Position numbers and translations under genes: made by a program. Positions 37,530 to 47,116 of a DNA stretch of 64,000 bases are shown here, piece by piece. Under the pieces are notes generated by a model. It worked only from the letters and a program-made list of their open reading frames with translations, was not told the DNA's origin and searched no databases. Origin of the DNA: Haloterrigena turkmenica DSM 5511. GTDB lineage: Archaea > Halobacteriota > Halobacteria > Halobacteriales > Natrialbaceae. Each line of letters opens with the position of its first letter. Position 1 is the stretch's first letter. The DNA is taken from positions 3,038,001-3,102,000 of the forward strand of contig NC_013743.1 in assembly GCF_000025325.1 (NCBI RefSeq), given 5' to 3'.

Positions 37530-39365
37530 ATGACACAAGTAATCTGGATCATCGCGGCAGTACTGGTGACGTTCACCGCCGGCTACGTGGGATACTCGCG
37601 GTATCTCACGCAGTTCGTCGAACTCGATAAAGAGGCGGAAACGCCGGCGCACAAGTACGAAGACGGGCAGGAGTACGTGCCGTCGAAGAAACCGGTCCTG
37701 TTGGGGCATCACTACTCGAGCATCGCGGGTGGGGCCCCGATCGTGGGACCGATCACGGCCGGTGCCGTGTGGGGATGGGTGCCGGCGCTGCTGTGGATCG
37801 CGATCGGGAATCCGCTGATGGGTGCGGTCCACGACTTCGTCTCGCTGTCGGGCAGTCTCCGCCACGAGGGGAAGTCGATCGGCTACATGATCGGCGAGTA
37901 CGTCGGAGAGAGCGGGAAGAACATGCTACTGTGGTTCGCGTTCCTGACGATCATCCTCGTCGTGGCGGTGTTCGCGCTGGTCGTCGGAATCGTCTTCAAC
38001 GCGTATCCGCAGGTCGTCACGGCGTCGCTGCTCTACATCGCGCTGGCGCTGGTCTTCGGCGTCTACCTGTACCAGTTCAACGGCCCGTTCATTCCCGGGA
38101 CGGTACTGTTCGTCGCGGGGGTCTTCGCGGCCGTCTGGGTCGGGCTTCAGTACCCGCTGGCGCTGTTCGCCGGCGACTACCCGGCCGGGACGATCGTCCT
38201 GCTCGGCGGTGACGGGAGTTGGGTGCCCGGCGCCGGCGCACTCGGTGGGAACACCGCGGGGTGGATCCCGATCGTCATGCTCTACGCGGCGGTCGCGAGC
38301 GCACTGCCGGTGTGGGTGTTGCTCCAGCCGCGCGACTACCTGTCGTCGTTCCTGCTGTACAGCGGGGTCGGCGGCGCGATCGTCGCGATCATCGTTGGGA
38401 CGATACTCGGCACGTCGTCCCAATCGCTCGTCATCGACAGCTCCATCGGCGCGTTCGAAGGGTTCTGGGGTGTCGACGCCGTCTTCCTGCCGCTGTTCCC
38501 GCTGCTGTTCATCACGATCGCGTGCGGGACGATCAGCGGCTTCCACTCGCTGGTCTCGTCGGGGACCACCGCGAAACAGCTCGACAAGGAGACCGACGCC
38601 CGACTGATCGGGTACGGTGGGATGCTCGGCGAAGGGCTCCTCGCGGCGGTCGCACTCTCGACGCTCGCGGTCGCCGGCTTCGCCGACCCCGCCGGTGGGA
38701 TCGGCGCTGCGCTCCCCAACTTCGCGGAAGGGGGCGGCATCATCCTGACGAGCCTCGGTATCTCCGAGACCGTCGGCGCCGTCTTCATGGCGCTAGTCCT
38801 CTGTAGCTTCCTCCTCACGTCGACTGACACGGCCGTTCGTCTCGGTCGATACATGATGGAAGAGATCGTCGGAACCCCCGCGGGGAGGACCGATACGGGA
38901 CTGAATCTCGACGCGCGCTCGATCGCACGCGGTCGGTACACGAATCCGATCGTGCAGTGCGTTCTCGCGTACGCGCTCGTCGTCTCCGGCCAGTGGGTGA
39001 CGCTCTGGGCACTGTTCGGCGGTGCGAACCAGCTGCTCGCGGCGCTGGCGCTGCTCACCGCGACCGTCTGGCTGGCTAACTGGGACGACAACAAACAGCT
39101 CGTCTCCACCGGCGTCCCGATGGCGATCATGGTCACGATCACCGTGCTCGGCCTGTCGTGGCTGGTGTTCTACGAGAACCTGTACACGAACCTAATTCAG
39201 GGCGGGGCGGGATCGACCAGTGCGGTGATCTCGTCGGGCGTCCAGATGGTGCTCGGACTCGTCCTCATCGGACTGGCGCTCGCGCTCGTCAGGCTGGGGT
39301 ACAAGAACATCCAGAGCGTCCGGAGCGGACCCGAGACGCCCGCAGCGGAACCCAGCGACGACTAG
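37530..39365 (+). CDS. cstA: CstA family carbon starvation protein, probable pyruvate or peptide transporter
   Basis: This 611-residue membrane protein has about 16 helices. Family motifs at the N-terminal end are KPVLLGHHYSSIAGGAPIVGP and GNPLMGAVHDFVSLSGSLRHEGKSIG; LLTSTDTAVRLGRYMMEE follows later. E. coli CstA and BtsT import pyruvate (CstA also peptides) under starvation. The start is ATG at 37530. A T-tract follows the stop codon. Confidence 0.93.
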   Translation: MTQVIWIIAAVLVTFTAGYVGYSRYLTQFVELDKEAETPAHKYEDGQEYVPSKKPVLLGHHYSSIAGGAPIVGPITAGAVWGWVPALLWIAIGNPLMGAVHDFVSLSGSLRHEGKSIGYMIGEYVGESGKNMLLWFAFLTIILVVAVFALVVGIVFNAYPQVVTASLLYIALALVFGVYLYQFNGPFIPGTVLFVAGVFAAVWVGLQYPLALFAGDYPAGTIVLLGGDGSWVPGAGALGGNTAGWIPIVMLYAAVASALPVWVLLQPRDYLSSFLLYSGVGGAIVAIIVGTILGTSSQSLVIDSSIGAFEGFWGVDAVFLPLFPLLFITIACGTISGFHSLVSSGTTAKQLDKETDARLIGYGGMLGEGLLAAVALSTLAVAGFADPAGGIGAALPNFAEGGGIILTSLGISETVGAVFMALVLCSFLLTSTDTAVRLGRYMMEEIVGTPAGRTDTGLNLDARSIARGRYTNPIVQCVLAYALVVSGQWVTLWALFGGANQLLAALALLTATVWLANWDDNKQLVSTGVPMAIMVTITVLGLSWLVFYENLYTNLIQGGAGSTSAVISSGVQMVLGLVLIGLALALVRLGYKNIQSVRSGPETPAAEPSDD

Positions 39366-39385
39366 AACCTGCCGTTTCGTTTCCG

Positions 39386-39391
39386 TTTTTT
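39386..39391 (+). terminator. T-tract after cstA
   Basis: Six T residues lie 20 bases after the cstA stop codon, with more T-rich sequence just before them. This fits an archaeal T-rich terminator between two convergent genes. Confidence 0.45.
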
Positions 39392-39438
39392 CACCGACGC
39401 GAGAGCGATCGACTGGTCGGTACCGACGGGGCCGTCAC

Positions 39439-40047
39439 CTACTTCCAGAACCGTTTCGCGAACTGCGAGAGGAATCCCTCGTCGGGCTCGCTGACCTCGT
39501 CCCATAGGGTGAACGCTTCGGCGACGTCGGCGGCCTCGCTGGCGACGTGGTCTTCGGCGTCGGGAACCACGACGACGAGGTTCACCTCGTAGTGGCCGTG
39601 ATAGCCGAACTTCAGCAGCGTTCGGTCGCGGAAGCCATCGACGAACTCGCGGACGTCGTCGGGGAGCTCGTCGGCGACGAGGACGAACGTGAAGTCCGTC
39701 CCGAAGTGTTCCTCGTTGGGGACGACGCGCTCGTCGGCGAGGTCGTGGCCGAAATCAACGAGGCGTTCGAGGGCCGCGACCGTCGGCCGCGACTCGCGCC
39801 GGGCGAAGAGGTACTCCTCGGCCTCGTGGTCGGCGTAGGAAAGCGCCGGGTGGAAGAACTGCTTCTGACTGCGCACGCGCATCTCCCCGTAGAGGTCCCA
39901 GCGCTCGCCGCTGACCGAGCGGTCCTTCTCGAGGTCGTAGTTGTACATCAACCGATCGGAGACCCGGTCGAGGTACTCGTCGTCCCAGTCGGGCACCGCC
40001 TCGCGGATCTCTGCCGGAAGCTCCTCCGGTCGTACCTTCTCGCTCAT
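39439..40047 (-). CDS. Conserved acidic haloarchaeal protein, unknown function
   Basis: This soluble protein of 202 residues has no signal or helix and a composition typical of haloarchaeal cytoplasmic proteins. It is rich in Asp, Glu, Arg and aromatic residues, with a central predicted alpha/beta part (FTFVLVADELPDDVREFVDGFRDRTLLKFGYHGHYEVNLVVVVPD). No family is recognised. It is convergent with cstA. Confidence 0.75.
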   Translation of the reverse strand: MSEKVRPEELPAEIREAVPDWDDEYLDRVSDRLMYNYDLEKDRSVSGERWDLYGEMRVRSQKQFFHPALSYADHEAEEYLFARRESRPTVAALERLVDFGHDLADERVVPNEEHFGTDFTFVLVADELPDDVREFVDGFRDRTLLKFGYHGHYEVNLVVVVPDAEDHVASEAADVAEAFTLWDEVSEPDEGFLSQFAKRFWK

Positions 40048-40256
40048 CGCGGGTCCGTGGATCGCGGTTGCGTCCGGTTCGACGCCGGTTCGGTCTCGCG
40101 CCGATCCGTGGTCCGAATTCCCATACCACCGGTTACCGTCGGGGTATCAAATAATCGTCGGTGAGAGCGGCGTCGGCGACTCTCGAGTCGCCGGTGCTAC
40201 CGATTCAGGCGGCAGCTTTTAGCCGGCGGAGACGTAGTCTCTTGCGAGAGATTCCC

Positions 40257-40493
40257 ATGGGAGGCAAGAAAACCGAGGCCTGTGGCCGCTGTTCGATGTC
40301 GACGGTCGTCGACGTCGCCTCGTCCAACGACGGAGAGGGCGAGAGCGAGGACGAACCGAACCGTGACCCGTTCGGCGAGAGCGCCATTGAGGTCGACGAT
40401 GAGACGCTCCGACGCGTCTCGCCGGGCGCCTGGGCGAGTCGCGTGACCGACCGCATCAACGACGTCGGTCGGCGACTCATCTACGGTCGGTAG
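40257..40493 (+). CDS. Small CxxC protein, unknown function
   Basis: This 78-residue protein opens MGGKKTEACGRCSM, with a CxxC pair that could hold zinc or be redox-active, followed by an acidic middle and a basic, helical C-terminal third (SPGAWASRVTDRINDVGRRLIYGR). The composition is clearly haloarchaeal. The family is not recognised. A promoter-like TTTTAG lies about 40 bases upstream. Confidence 0.6.
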   Translation: MGGKKTEACGRCSMSTVVDVASSNDGEGESEDEPNRDPFGESAIEVDDETLRRVSPGAWASRVTDRINDVGRRLIYGR

Positions 40494-40561
40494 AGCGGTC
40501 ACCGGGGCCGATATCTGGAGCGAGAATCGAGCCTGGGCCGGGACCGGCACCGAAACCGAAC

Positions 40562-40786
40562 TCAGCTCATCGTCACGAGATACGTCATCGCGAACAGCAC
40601 GATCGCGGCCGTGGCGACGTTGATGAGCCCGAACTCGAGGACGCCCAGAAACGACAGCCCCCAGACGATCGTCCACGCGAACAGCGTCGACAGGACCGCG
40701 TTCATCGCGATCAGCACGCGGGGATCGCCCTGCGATCCCGCCGCGCCCGCCTCGAACCCCTCCCGTTCGGAGTCGCTATCGCTCAT
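40562..40786 (-). CDS. Small two-helix membrane protein
   Basis: This 74-residue protein has an acidic N-terminus (MSDSDSEREGFE) and two membrane helices covering most of the rest (about 25-73). It resembles the many short conserved membrane proteins of haloarchaea; the function is unknown. The ATG at 40786 is chosen over an upstream start at 40810 because it lies closer to the hydrophobic core. Confidence 0.6.
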   Translation of the reverse strand: MSDSDSEREGFEAGAAGSQGDPRVLIAMNAVLSTLFAWTIVWGLSFLGVLEFGLINVATAAIVLFAMTYLVTMS

Positions 40787-40966
40787 ACAGGGAGAGATCG
40801 GTACCGTCACTTATACCTTCGCCGTCCCGAGCCATCGGGCCGTCGGGCCGTCTCCGGGTCGGGGCCGTCGGTGCCGAACCCGGGACCGGACGTCCGGATC
40901 ACTGCCGATTCGGCGGTGCCGATCCCAACGATACAGGTCTATATTTCTCGACCGCGAACGCACCGT

Positions 40967-41287
40967 ATGCGACTCCGTAACCGCCACGGCTCGCACGTCG
41001 ATCCGGTGCCGTTCGTCGTCGTCGTGGGCCTCACCTTCATGATCTCGCTCTCGTTCGGACCGCTGTACGGACAGGCGCTGGGACTGTCGCTCGAGGTGGC
41101 GATCGCCGCCTCGACGGTCCTATTCGCCGTCGCCACCGTCGCCGCCTATCACCGGCAGGTGTGGACCGCGCGGCCGGAACTCGCGAGGGAAGTGCCGGCC
41201 GCGGTCCGCGCCGAGCGCCTGTTCTATCTGATCCCGATTCTGGCGGCCCTCGTCGTCGTCCTCGCCATTCCACTGATCCCCGAGTAG
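40967..41287 (+). CDS. Small membrane protein with three predicted helices
   Basis: This 106-residue protein has hydrophobic segments at about 14-30, 36-57 and 85-104, joined by a basic/acidic loop. A TATATTT box lies about 27 bases upstream (40939-40945), which supports a leaderless start at this ATG. No family is recognised. Confidence 0.65.
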   Translation: MRLRNRHGSHVDPVPFVVVVGLTFMISLSFGPLYGQALGLSLEVAIAASTVLFAVATVAAYHRQVWTARPELAREVPAAVRAERLFYLIPILAALVVVLAIPLIPE

Positions 41288-41425
41288 TCCCGGCCGCTCC
41301 TCGAGCGGCACCGACGCGAGTGCGGGTCGGTTCGCGCCGGCCTCGAGTCTCTGCTGGTTTTCGCCGTCCATGAGTGTGTGCCACATTCGCACAACATTAT
41401 TGGCGTCGCCGACGAATAGTCGCGC

Positions 41426-41629
41426 ATGGGGCTCGTCGATTCACTGAAGGACGCACTCGCATCGCCCGCACCGAACCGTCGTCCGACGGACGGCTCGTCG
41501 GGCGCCTACTGGTGTGACGACTGCGGCGTCCGAATCCGGGACGTCGAACTCGAGGGGGAGCCCACTTGCCCCGACTGCGGCGCGGAGATGCGCTTCGAGC
41601 GGGCGACCGGCGGCGACTGCGCGTGCTGA
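41426..41629 (+). CDS. Small zinc-ribbon protein
   Basis: This 67-residue protein contains a two-knuckle zinc ribbon (YWCDDCGVRI ... PTCPDCGAEM) and a C-terminal CAC. It resembles the many short zinc-finger proteins of haloarchaea that often act as regulators or protein partners. It is convergent with the CobW-family metallochaperone gene, whose stop lies 22 bases away; a zinc link is possible. Confidence 0.75.
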   Translation: MGLVDSLKDALASPAPNRRPTDGSSGAYWCDDCGVRIRDVELEGEPTCPDCGAEMRFERATGGDCAC

Positions 41630-41651
41630 CGGCCGTCCGGTGAGAAGCGAA

Positions 41652-42893
41652 TCAGGGCTCGCGGACGACCGACTCCGCGCCCTGCTCGTCGGGGAAGGGG
41701 CCGTCGTGACCGGTCTCCCACTCCGCGTCGGTCACCAGCGCGTCGTCGAGCGTGGCCCGCAGGGCCGACTCGTCGTAATCGGTGCCGATGAACACGAGTT
41801 CGGTCCGCCGGTCGCCGTGTTCGTCGTGCCACTCGAGGTCGGGGCGGTTCGACCGATACATGTCGCGCTCGACCGCGGGCAGGCTCGCGATCCAGGGGCC
41901 CTGTGCGGTGGCCCTGATCGACGGTCCCGCCTGCGCGATCGCGACGCGCATCTCGTTGTCGGCGATCCAGGCGGTCCCCTTCGCGCGGACGATCGACTGC
42001 GGCAGGTCCCGGAGGAACGCCGCGAACCGTTCGGGGTGGAACGGCCGCCGCTGTCGGTAGACGAACGACGAAACGCCGTAGACTTCGTCGGGGTGGTTGT
42101 GGCCGCTGTGGTCGTGACCGCCGTCGCCGTGGTCGCGATCGGACGGTCCGTCTGTGTCGTCCAGCGCGCGCTTCCAGCCTGGGAGATCGTTCACCCGGTC
42201 GGGCTCGAAGCGGTCCGCGCCGAGCAGTCGGTCGGGATCGACCGCGGAGAACTCGGTGCGGATCGTCTCGGCGTCGGGCTGGAGCGCGCGGACGAGGTCC
42301 TCGGCCTCCGCGAGTTCCGCCTCGCTACACAGATCCGCCTTGTTGAGCAGCACGACGTTCGAGACCTCGACCTGTTCGACGAGCAGGTCCGACAGCGGCC
42401 GGTCGCCCTCGTCGCCGCGCCGTTCGGGCGTCCCCTCACCGGCGAACGCCTCGAGGAAGGCGGGCGTGTCGAGGACAGTCACGAGCGTGTCGACGTCGTA
42501 GCGGGCGGCGACGCGGGACTCGGTCGTGAACAGCCGCGCGACGGGCGCGGGCTCGGAGATACCCGACGACTCGACGACGAGGTGATCGAACGAGCGGTCG
42601 CGAGCCAGCCTGACCACGGCGGTCTCGAGGTCGTCCTGCAGCTCACAGCAGATACAGCCGTTCGAGAGCTCCGCGACGCCGTCGTCGAGTTCCAGTTCCG
42701 AGCCCTCGGCGACGAGTTCAGCGTCGACGTTGACCTCGCCCATGTCGTTGACCAGCACCGCGAGCGTTCGCTCGCCGGCGTTCGAGAGCAGGTGGTTGAG
42801 TAGCGTCGTCTTTCCGGCCCCCAGGCTCCCGGAGAGGATCGTTACGGGGATCCGGTCGTCGGAGTCCGTGTTCGTGTCCGTCATCGTCCCCAT
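41652..42893 (-). CDS. CobW/COG0523 family GTPase metallochaperone
   Basis: This 413-residue protein has Walker [17 protein letters not shown], the COG0523 metal-binding motif [13 protein letters not shown] for guanine recognition and a His-rich loop ([17 protein letters not shown], about 260-276). A CobW C-terminal domain follows (FRPERF-like [21 protein letters not shown]). Members deliver Zn, Co or Fe to client enzymes using GTP. The His-rich loop favours zinc. It is monocistronic and divergent from a small gene coupled to get3. Confidence 0.9.
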   Translation of the reverse strand: MGTMTDTNTDSDDRIPVTILSGSLGAGKTTLLNHLLSNAGERTLAVLVNDMGEVNVDAELVAEGSELELDDGVAELSNGCICCELQDDLETAVVRLARDRSFDHLVVESSGISEPAPVARLFTTESRVAARYDVDTLVTVLDTPAFLEAFAGEGTPERRGDEGDRPLSDLLVEQVEVSNVVLLNKADLCSEAELAEAEDLVRALQPDAETIRTEFSAVDPDRLLGADRFEPDRVNDLPGWKRALDDTDGPSDRDHGDGGHDHSGHNHPDEVYGVSSFVYRQRRPFHPERFAAFLRDLPQSIVRAKGTAWIADNEMRVAIAQAGPSIRATAQGPWIASLPAVERDMYRSNRPDLEWHDEHGDRRTELVFIGTDYDESALRATLDDALVTDAEWETGHDGPFPDEQGAESVVREP

Positions 42894-42967
42894 ATCCGGA
42901 CACTGGGATCGGAGCGCCTTGAAAGCGAGCCACGACAGTTTTCACCGTTGGATACGGAGGGACGCAC

Positions 42968-43264
42968 ATGGATCTGGCCGATCGGATCGAATCGTTCCGG
43001 CAGACGCTCGAGGAGTGGCTGCGAGGGCTCTATCACGGCATGATCTCGCACCCGGCCTACGAGAAGATCGAGAAGGAGGCCGAGGACGCCGAGGACGCGT
43101 TCATGCTGGCGTGTTTCCCGGACGCCTTCGGCATCCCGTCGCCGGTCTCGTACTACACCGCCGAGCTGCTGCCCTACCTCGAGGACGAGTTCGAATCGTG
43201 GGAGCGACGGCTCTGGGACCGCGGAACGTATCTCGAACGCAAGGGCCAGCAGTACCACTTCTAA
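42968..43264 (+). CDS. Small conserved protein coupled to get3
   Basis: This 98-residue protein is mostly helical with no membrane segment: MDLADRIESFRQTLEEWLRGLYHGMISHPAYEKIEKE, then AFMLACFPDAFGIPSPVSYYTAELLPYLEDEFESWERRLWDRGTYLERKG. No named family is recognised. Its stop overlaps the get3 start by one base (TAATG), so the two are translated together, and a role with Get3 is the simplest inference. Confidence 0.8.
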   Translation: MDLADRIESFRQTLEEWLRGLYHGMISHPAYEKIEKEAEDAEDAFMLACFPDAFGIPSPVSYYTAELLPYLEDEFESWERRLWDRGTYLERKGQQYHF

Positions 43265-44238
43265 TGGAACCGTTCGTCTTCTTCGGCGGCAAGGGCGGCG
43301 TCGGCAAGACGACCGTCTCGTGCGCCTACGGGCTCAAGTGCGCCCGCGACGGCCACCGGACGCTCGTCGTCTCGACCGACCCGGCCCACTCCGTCACCGA
43401 CGTGTTCGATCAGTCCTTCGACGACTCACCGCGGTCGGTCGAGGGGATCGACGGCCTCGACGCGATGCAAATCGATCCCGAGGACGAGGTCACGCGCCAC
43501 TTGGACGAGATCCGCCAGAATCTCTCGGAACAGGTGTCGGCATCGATGGTCAACGAGATCAACCGGCAACTCGAGATGGCCCACGGGACGCCGGGCGCCT
43601 ACGAGTCGGCGCTGTTCGACCGGTTCGTCGACGTGATGCGCGACGCGGACGACTACGACCGAGTCGTCTTCGACACCGCGCCCTCGGGGAGCACCCTGCG
43701 GCTGCTCGGCCTCCCCGACCTGCTCGAGGAGTGGATCGACCGGCTGATGTACAAGCGCCGGACGAGCATCGATCTCTTCGAGAAGGCCGCGGTCGGCAAC
43801 AACGAACCGCGGCGCGTGATGGACGGTGATCCCGTCCTCCGACGGCTCGAGGAGCGCAAGGCGTTCTTCGAGTTCGCCGGGTCCGCGCTCCACGACGACG
43901 CCGCCTTCTTCCTCGTCCTGAATCCGGACGAGCTCTCGCTGAACGAGACCCGTCGATCGATCGACGACCTCAGGGAGAAGGGGTTCGCGGTCCGCGGGCT
44001 GGTCGCCAACAAACTCACGCCGTCGCCCGACCCCGACGAGAACGGTCGCGGCGCGCGCTACCTCCGCGAGCGCGTCGAGACGGAGGAAGCGCGACTCGAG
44101 ACGATCCGCTCGGAGTTCGAGCCGCCGCTGGTCGCCGAGATCGGCTGGCGGAGCGCGGAGGTCAAGGGCGATCTGCTGGCCGACGTCGCGGCCGAACTCG
44201 ACGTCGAGACGGCGGTCGAACCGCCGACGCACGTCTGA
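43264..44238 (+). CDS. Get3/ArsA-type ATPase (tail-anchored protein targeting or anion pump subunit)
   Basis: This 324-residue protein has a deviant Walker A FFGGKGGVGKTTVSCA, switch I STDPAHSVTDVFDQ, switch II DTAPSGSTLRLLGLP and the A-loop region. It has a single ATPase domain, as in archaeal and eukaryotic Get3, and lacks the tandem arrangement of bacterial ArsA. No arsenic genes are nearby, which favours membrane-protein targeting. The helical part after switch II (LLEEWIDRLMYKRRTSIDLF) would form the client-binding groove. Confidence 0.88.
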   Translation: MEPFVFFGGKGGVGKTTVSCAYGLKCARDGHRTLVVSTDPAHSVTDVFDQSFDDSPRSVEGIDGLDAMQIDPEDEVTRHLDEIRQNLSEQVSASMVNEINRQLEMAHGTPGAYESALFDRFVDVMRDADDYDRVVFDTAPSGSTLRLLGLPDLLEEWIDRLMYKRRTSIDLFEKAAVGNNEPRRVMDGDPVLRRLEERKAFFEFAGSALHDDAAFFLVLNPDELSLNETRRSIDDLREKGFAVRGLVANKLTPSPDPDENGRGARYLRERVETEEARLETIRSEFEPPLVAEIGWRSAEVKGDLLADVAAELDVETAVEPPTHV

Positions 44239-45414
44239 CTAGCCGCGAGCGGGACCCCGAGCTGCCGTGTTCGGTCGCTGATCCTCGCGGTCCTCGACAG
44301 CGGGTAGTGTGAAGTGAAACGTAGCGCCCGCGTCGAGATCCGACTCGACCCAGATCTCGCCACCGTGGCGCTCGACGATGCGCTCACAGAGCGCTAGCCC
44401 GATCCCACCGGCCTCGCTCGAGACCTCCTCGCCGGCGTGGAGTTGCTCGAACACGCTGAAGATCCGTTCGTGGTACTCGGGCTCGATTCCGATCCCCTCG
44501 TCGGCGACCGAAAACCGCCACTCGTCGCCCGTTCGCTCGGCCCCGACGTGAATCCGCGGCGGTTCGTCGCCGCTGTACTCGAGCGCGTTCGCGAGGAGGT
44601 TTCGGAACACCTGCGCGAGCTGGTCCGCGTCCGCGAGGACCGTCGGCAGATCGTCGGCGGTGATCGTCGCGTCGGTCTCCTCGATGCGCAACTGGAGGTC
44701 GGTACGGACGTCCTCGAGCACCGCGTCGGCGTCGGTCGACTCGAGCGGGTCGCCGCGGGTCACGCGCGAGTACTCGAGCAGGCTGTCGATCATCGCGCGC
44801 ATCCGGTCGGCGCCGTCGACCGCGAAGTCGATGTACTCCCGGGCGTCCTCGTCCAAGTCGTCGGCGTACCGCTGGTCCAGTAACATGAGGTAGCTCGAGA
44901 CCATCCGTAGGGGCTCCTGGAGGTCGTGGCTGGCGGCGTACGCGAACTCCTCGAGGCGCTCGTTCGACGTCCGTAGCCGCTCGACGGTCTCCTCGAGTTC
45001 GCGTTCCCGCGTTTTGACCCGCGCGTCGTGAACGCCGACGGCGAATCCGCCGAGACTCCCGAGCGCCGTCGCGAGCGGGACGGCGAAGGCGGGATTGTCC
45101 ACGCCGCTGGGCGAGATCAGCTCCATCATCACTACGACGGCGCTCATGACGCCGATTCCACCGGCCGTCCAGATCACGATCCGCGGCGCCGCGTCGGGAT
45201 GGAGGTCCATCTCTCGCACTCGACGGCTACCGACCAGTAACGCGAGTCCCGGAGCGGCGACCATCACGAACCGCCCGACGACTTCGGAACCGTCCGCGTT
45301 CCCCAGCAGGAGAACGACCGCCAGTGAGAGCGCCAGTGCGACGTACAATCCGCCCAACGCCGCGATCGTCCGTCGCGGACCGCTCGCCGAAACGAATCGC
45401 ACCCGTCGATCCAT
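44239..45414 (-). CDS. Membrane sensor histidine kinase
   Basis: This 391-residue protein has four membrane helices in the first 130 residues with almost no external domain, then a coiled linker, HisKA (AASHDLQEPLRMVSSYL, His about 166) and HATPase_c with FRNLLANALEYSG, DEGIGIEP and GGIGLALCERIV. It phosphorylates a response regulator or works with HalOD1-type outputs; none is adjacent. Its stop abuts the get3 end. The input is probably sensed within the membrane. Confidence 0.9.
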   Translation of the reverse strand: MDRRVRFVSASGPRRTIAALGGLYVALALSLAVVLLLGNADGSEVVGRFVMVAAPGLALLVGSRRVREMDLHPDAAPRIVIWTAGGIGVMSAVVVMMELISPSGVDNPAFAVPLATALGSLGGFAVGVHDARVKTRERELEETVERLRTSNERLEEFAYAASHDLQEPLRMVSSYLMLLDQRYADDLDEDAREYIDFAVDGADRMRAMIDSLLEYSRVTRGDPLESTDADAVLEDVRTDLQLRIEETDATITADDLPTVLADADQLAQVFRNLLANALEYSGDEPPRIHVGAERTGDEWRFSVADEGIGIEPEYHERIFSVFEQLHAGEEVSSEAGGIGLALCERIVERHGGEIWVESDLDAGATFHFTLPAVEDREDQRPNTAARGPARG

Positions 45415-45594
45415 TATCCCCGTTCCGGGAACCGCTCACATCAAAGTAACGTCGTGGAGTGCAGGTTCTGAACGGCCGGTTTCGCCGGCGAGAAGAGCCC
45501 TCGAGCACGGAGCGACCGCGGTGAGACAAGAGATCGCATACCACTGCGAACCCAGACAGAAACCCGTTTAGGGCGGCCACGCCAGGGTCGGGTA

Positions 45595-46794
45595 ATGAGT
45601 ACGAGTTACCGGATCGGACTCGTCGGCAAACCTTCCGTCGGCAAGTCCTCCTTCTTCAATGCGGCCACGATGAACGACGTGCCCGAGGGCGCGTACCCGT
45701 TCACGACCATCGACCCCAGCGTGGGCGAGGCCTACGTCCGCGTCGACTGTGCGGCCCCCGAGTTCGACGAGGAGTGTACCCCCAACGTCGGCTACTGCGA
45801 CCACGGGACCCGGTTCGTCCCGACGAAACTCGTCGACGTCGCCGGTCTCATTCCCGGCGCCCACGAGGGCGCGGGCCTCGGCAACCAGTTCCTCAGCGAC
45901 CTGAACGAGACCGACGTGCTCGTCCACGTCGTCGACTTCTCGGGACAGACCGACCTCGAGGGCGAACCCACTGAGGACCACGACCCGCGGAAGGACATCG
46001 CCTTCTTGGAGGAGGAACTCGATCAGTGGTATCTTGACGTCTTGGAGAAGGGGATCAACCGGTACGAGTCCGGGTATACCACCGAGGAGGACGCCATCGA
46101 GGAAGAGCTCGCCGAGCAGATGAGCGCGTTCAAGACGAACGAGGACGAGATCAAGCGGCTCATCCGCCGGATCGACGTCGGCTTCGACCCCGCCGAGTGG
46201 GACGACGAGGACAAACTCGAACTCGCGCGCGAGATCCGCACGGAGACCAAGCCGATGGTCATCGCGGCGAACAAGATGGACACGCCCGAGGCACAGGAAA
46301 ACTACGAGGAGATCACGAACGATCCCGAGTACGACCACCTGACGATCGTCCCCTGCAGCGCCCACGCCGAGAAGGCGCTGAAGTCGGCGGACAAGGCCGA
46401 CGTCGTCGACTACCGCCCCGGCGACGCCGACTTCGAGATCACGGGCGATATTTCGGGCGACCAGGAACAGGGCCTAGAGCAGATCCGGGACTTCCTCTCC
46501 GAGTACGGCGCGACGGGCGTCCAGGCGGCCCTCGAGACCGCGCTGTTCGACGTGTTAGGCGTCGTACCGGTGTTCCCCGGCGGCGCGAACGGGCTGGGCA
46601 ACGAACGGGGTGAGGTGTTGCCCGACTGCTACCTGATCCCGCCGAACTCGACGGCCGAGGACTTCGCGTACAGCCTCCACTCCGACATCGGCGACGGCTT
46701 CCTCCACGCCATCGACTGCCGGACGAACCGCCAGCTCGGCAAGGACTACGAAGTCGAGTCCCGCGACGTGATCGAGGTCATCACGACGAACTGA
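45595..46794 (+). CDS. Obg-family nucleotide-binding protein YchF (archaeal)
   Basis: This 399-residue protein has G1 GLVGKPSVGKSSFFNA, the G3 region DVAGLIPGAHEGAGLGN, NKMD for nucleotide recognition and a C-terminal TGS domain (GEVLPDCYLIPPNSTAEDFAYSLHSDIGDGF). It binds ribosomes and is linked to translation and stress. Archaeal members keep NKxD, which favours GTP, while bacterial YchF prefers ATP. It is monocistronic. Confidence 0.93.
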   Translation: MSTSYRIGLVGKPSVGKSSFFNAATMNDVPEGAYPFTTIDPSVGEAYVRVDCAAPEFDEECTPNVGYCDHGTRFVPTKLVDVAGLIPGAHEGAGLGNQFLSDLNETDVLVHVVDFSGQTDLEGEPTEDHDPRKDIAFLEEELDQWYLDVLEKGINRYESGYTTEEDAIEEELAEQMSAFKTNEDEIKRLIRRIDVGFDPAEWDDEDKLELAREIRTETKPMVIAANKMDTPEAQENYEEITNDPEYDHLTIVPCSAHAEKALKSADKADVVDYRPGDADFEITGDISGDQEQGLEQIRDFLSEYGATGVQAALETALFDVLGVVPVFPGGANGLGNERGEVLPDCYLIPPNSTAEDFAYSLHSDIGDGFLHAIDCRTNRQLGKDYEVESRDVIEVITTN

Positions 46795-47116
46795 GCGCCC
46801 GGTCGGCGCCTCGAGACGGTGCGGTCCGCTTTTCGCCGCGATACGAACGGTACGTCGACGAGCCGTAACGAGAGCCGTCTCCGTTCGGTGGCCCGTCGCG
46901 AGCGGTCCGCGCCCGTCGCCAGCGGCCGGCAGCCCGGAGCCGCGACACGATATCTGTCTGTATATTCGTTTTTACGTCACTTTCGAGTTGCGAAGTATAC
47001 AGGTTCGCCCGTCGCGCACCATATATTTTCACCTCTCGTCTGCTGATTGTAAAGAGTACCGTCGTATTTTGGGGAAAATATGATCCCAGGGTGTGAGTAC
47101 TGCAAAATCGTGATTC
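46795..47116. promoter_or_regulatory. Gap before the Lrp/AsnC gene
   Basis: No gene is seen in these 322 bases. The second half is A+T-rich with several TATA-like stretches (cgaagtatacagg, catatattttc near 47020-47035, and tattttgggg near 47066), so the promoter of the Lrp-HalOD1 pair lies here. Confidence 0.45.
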
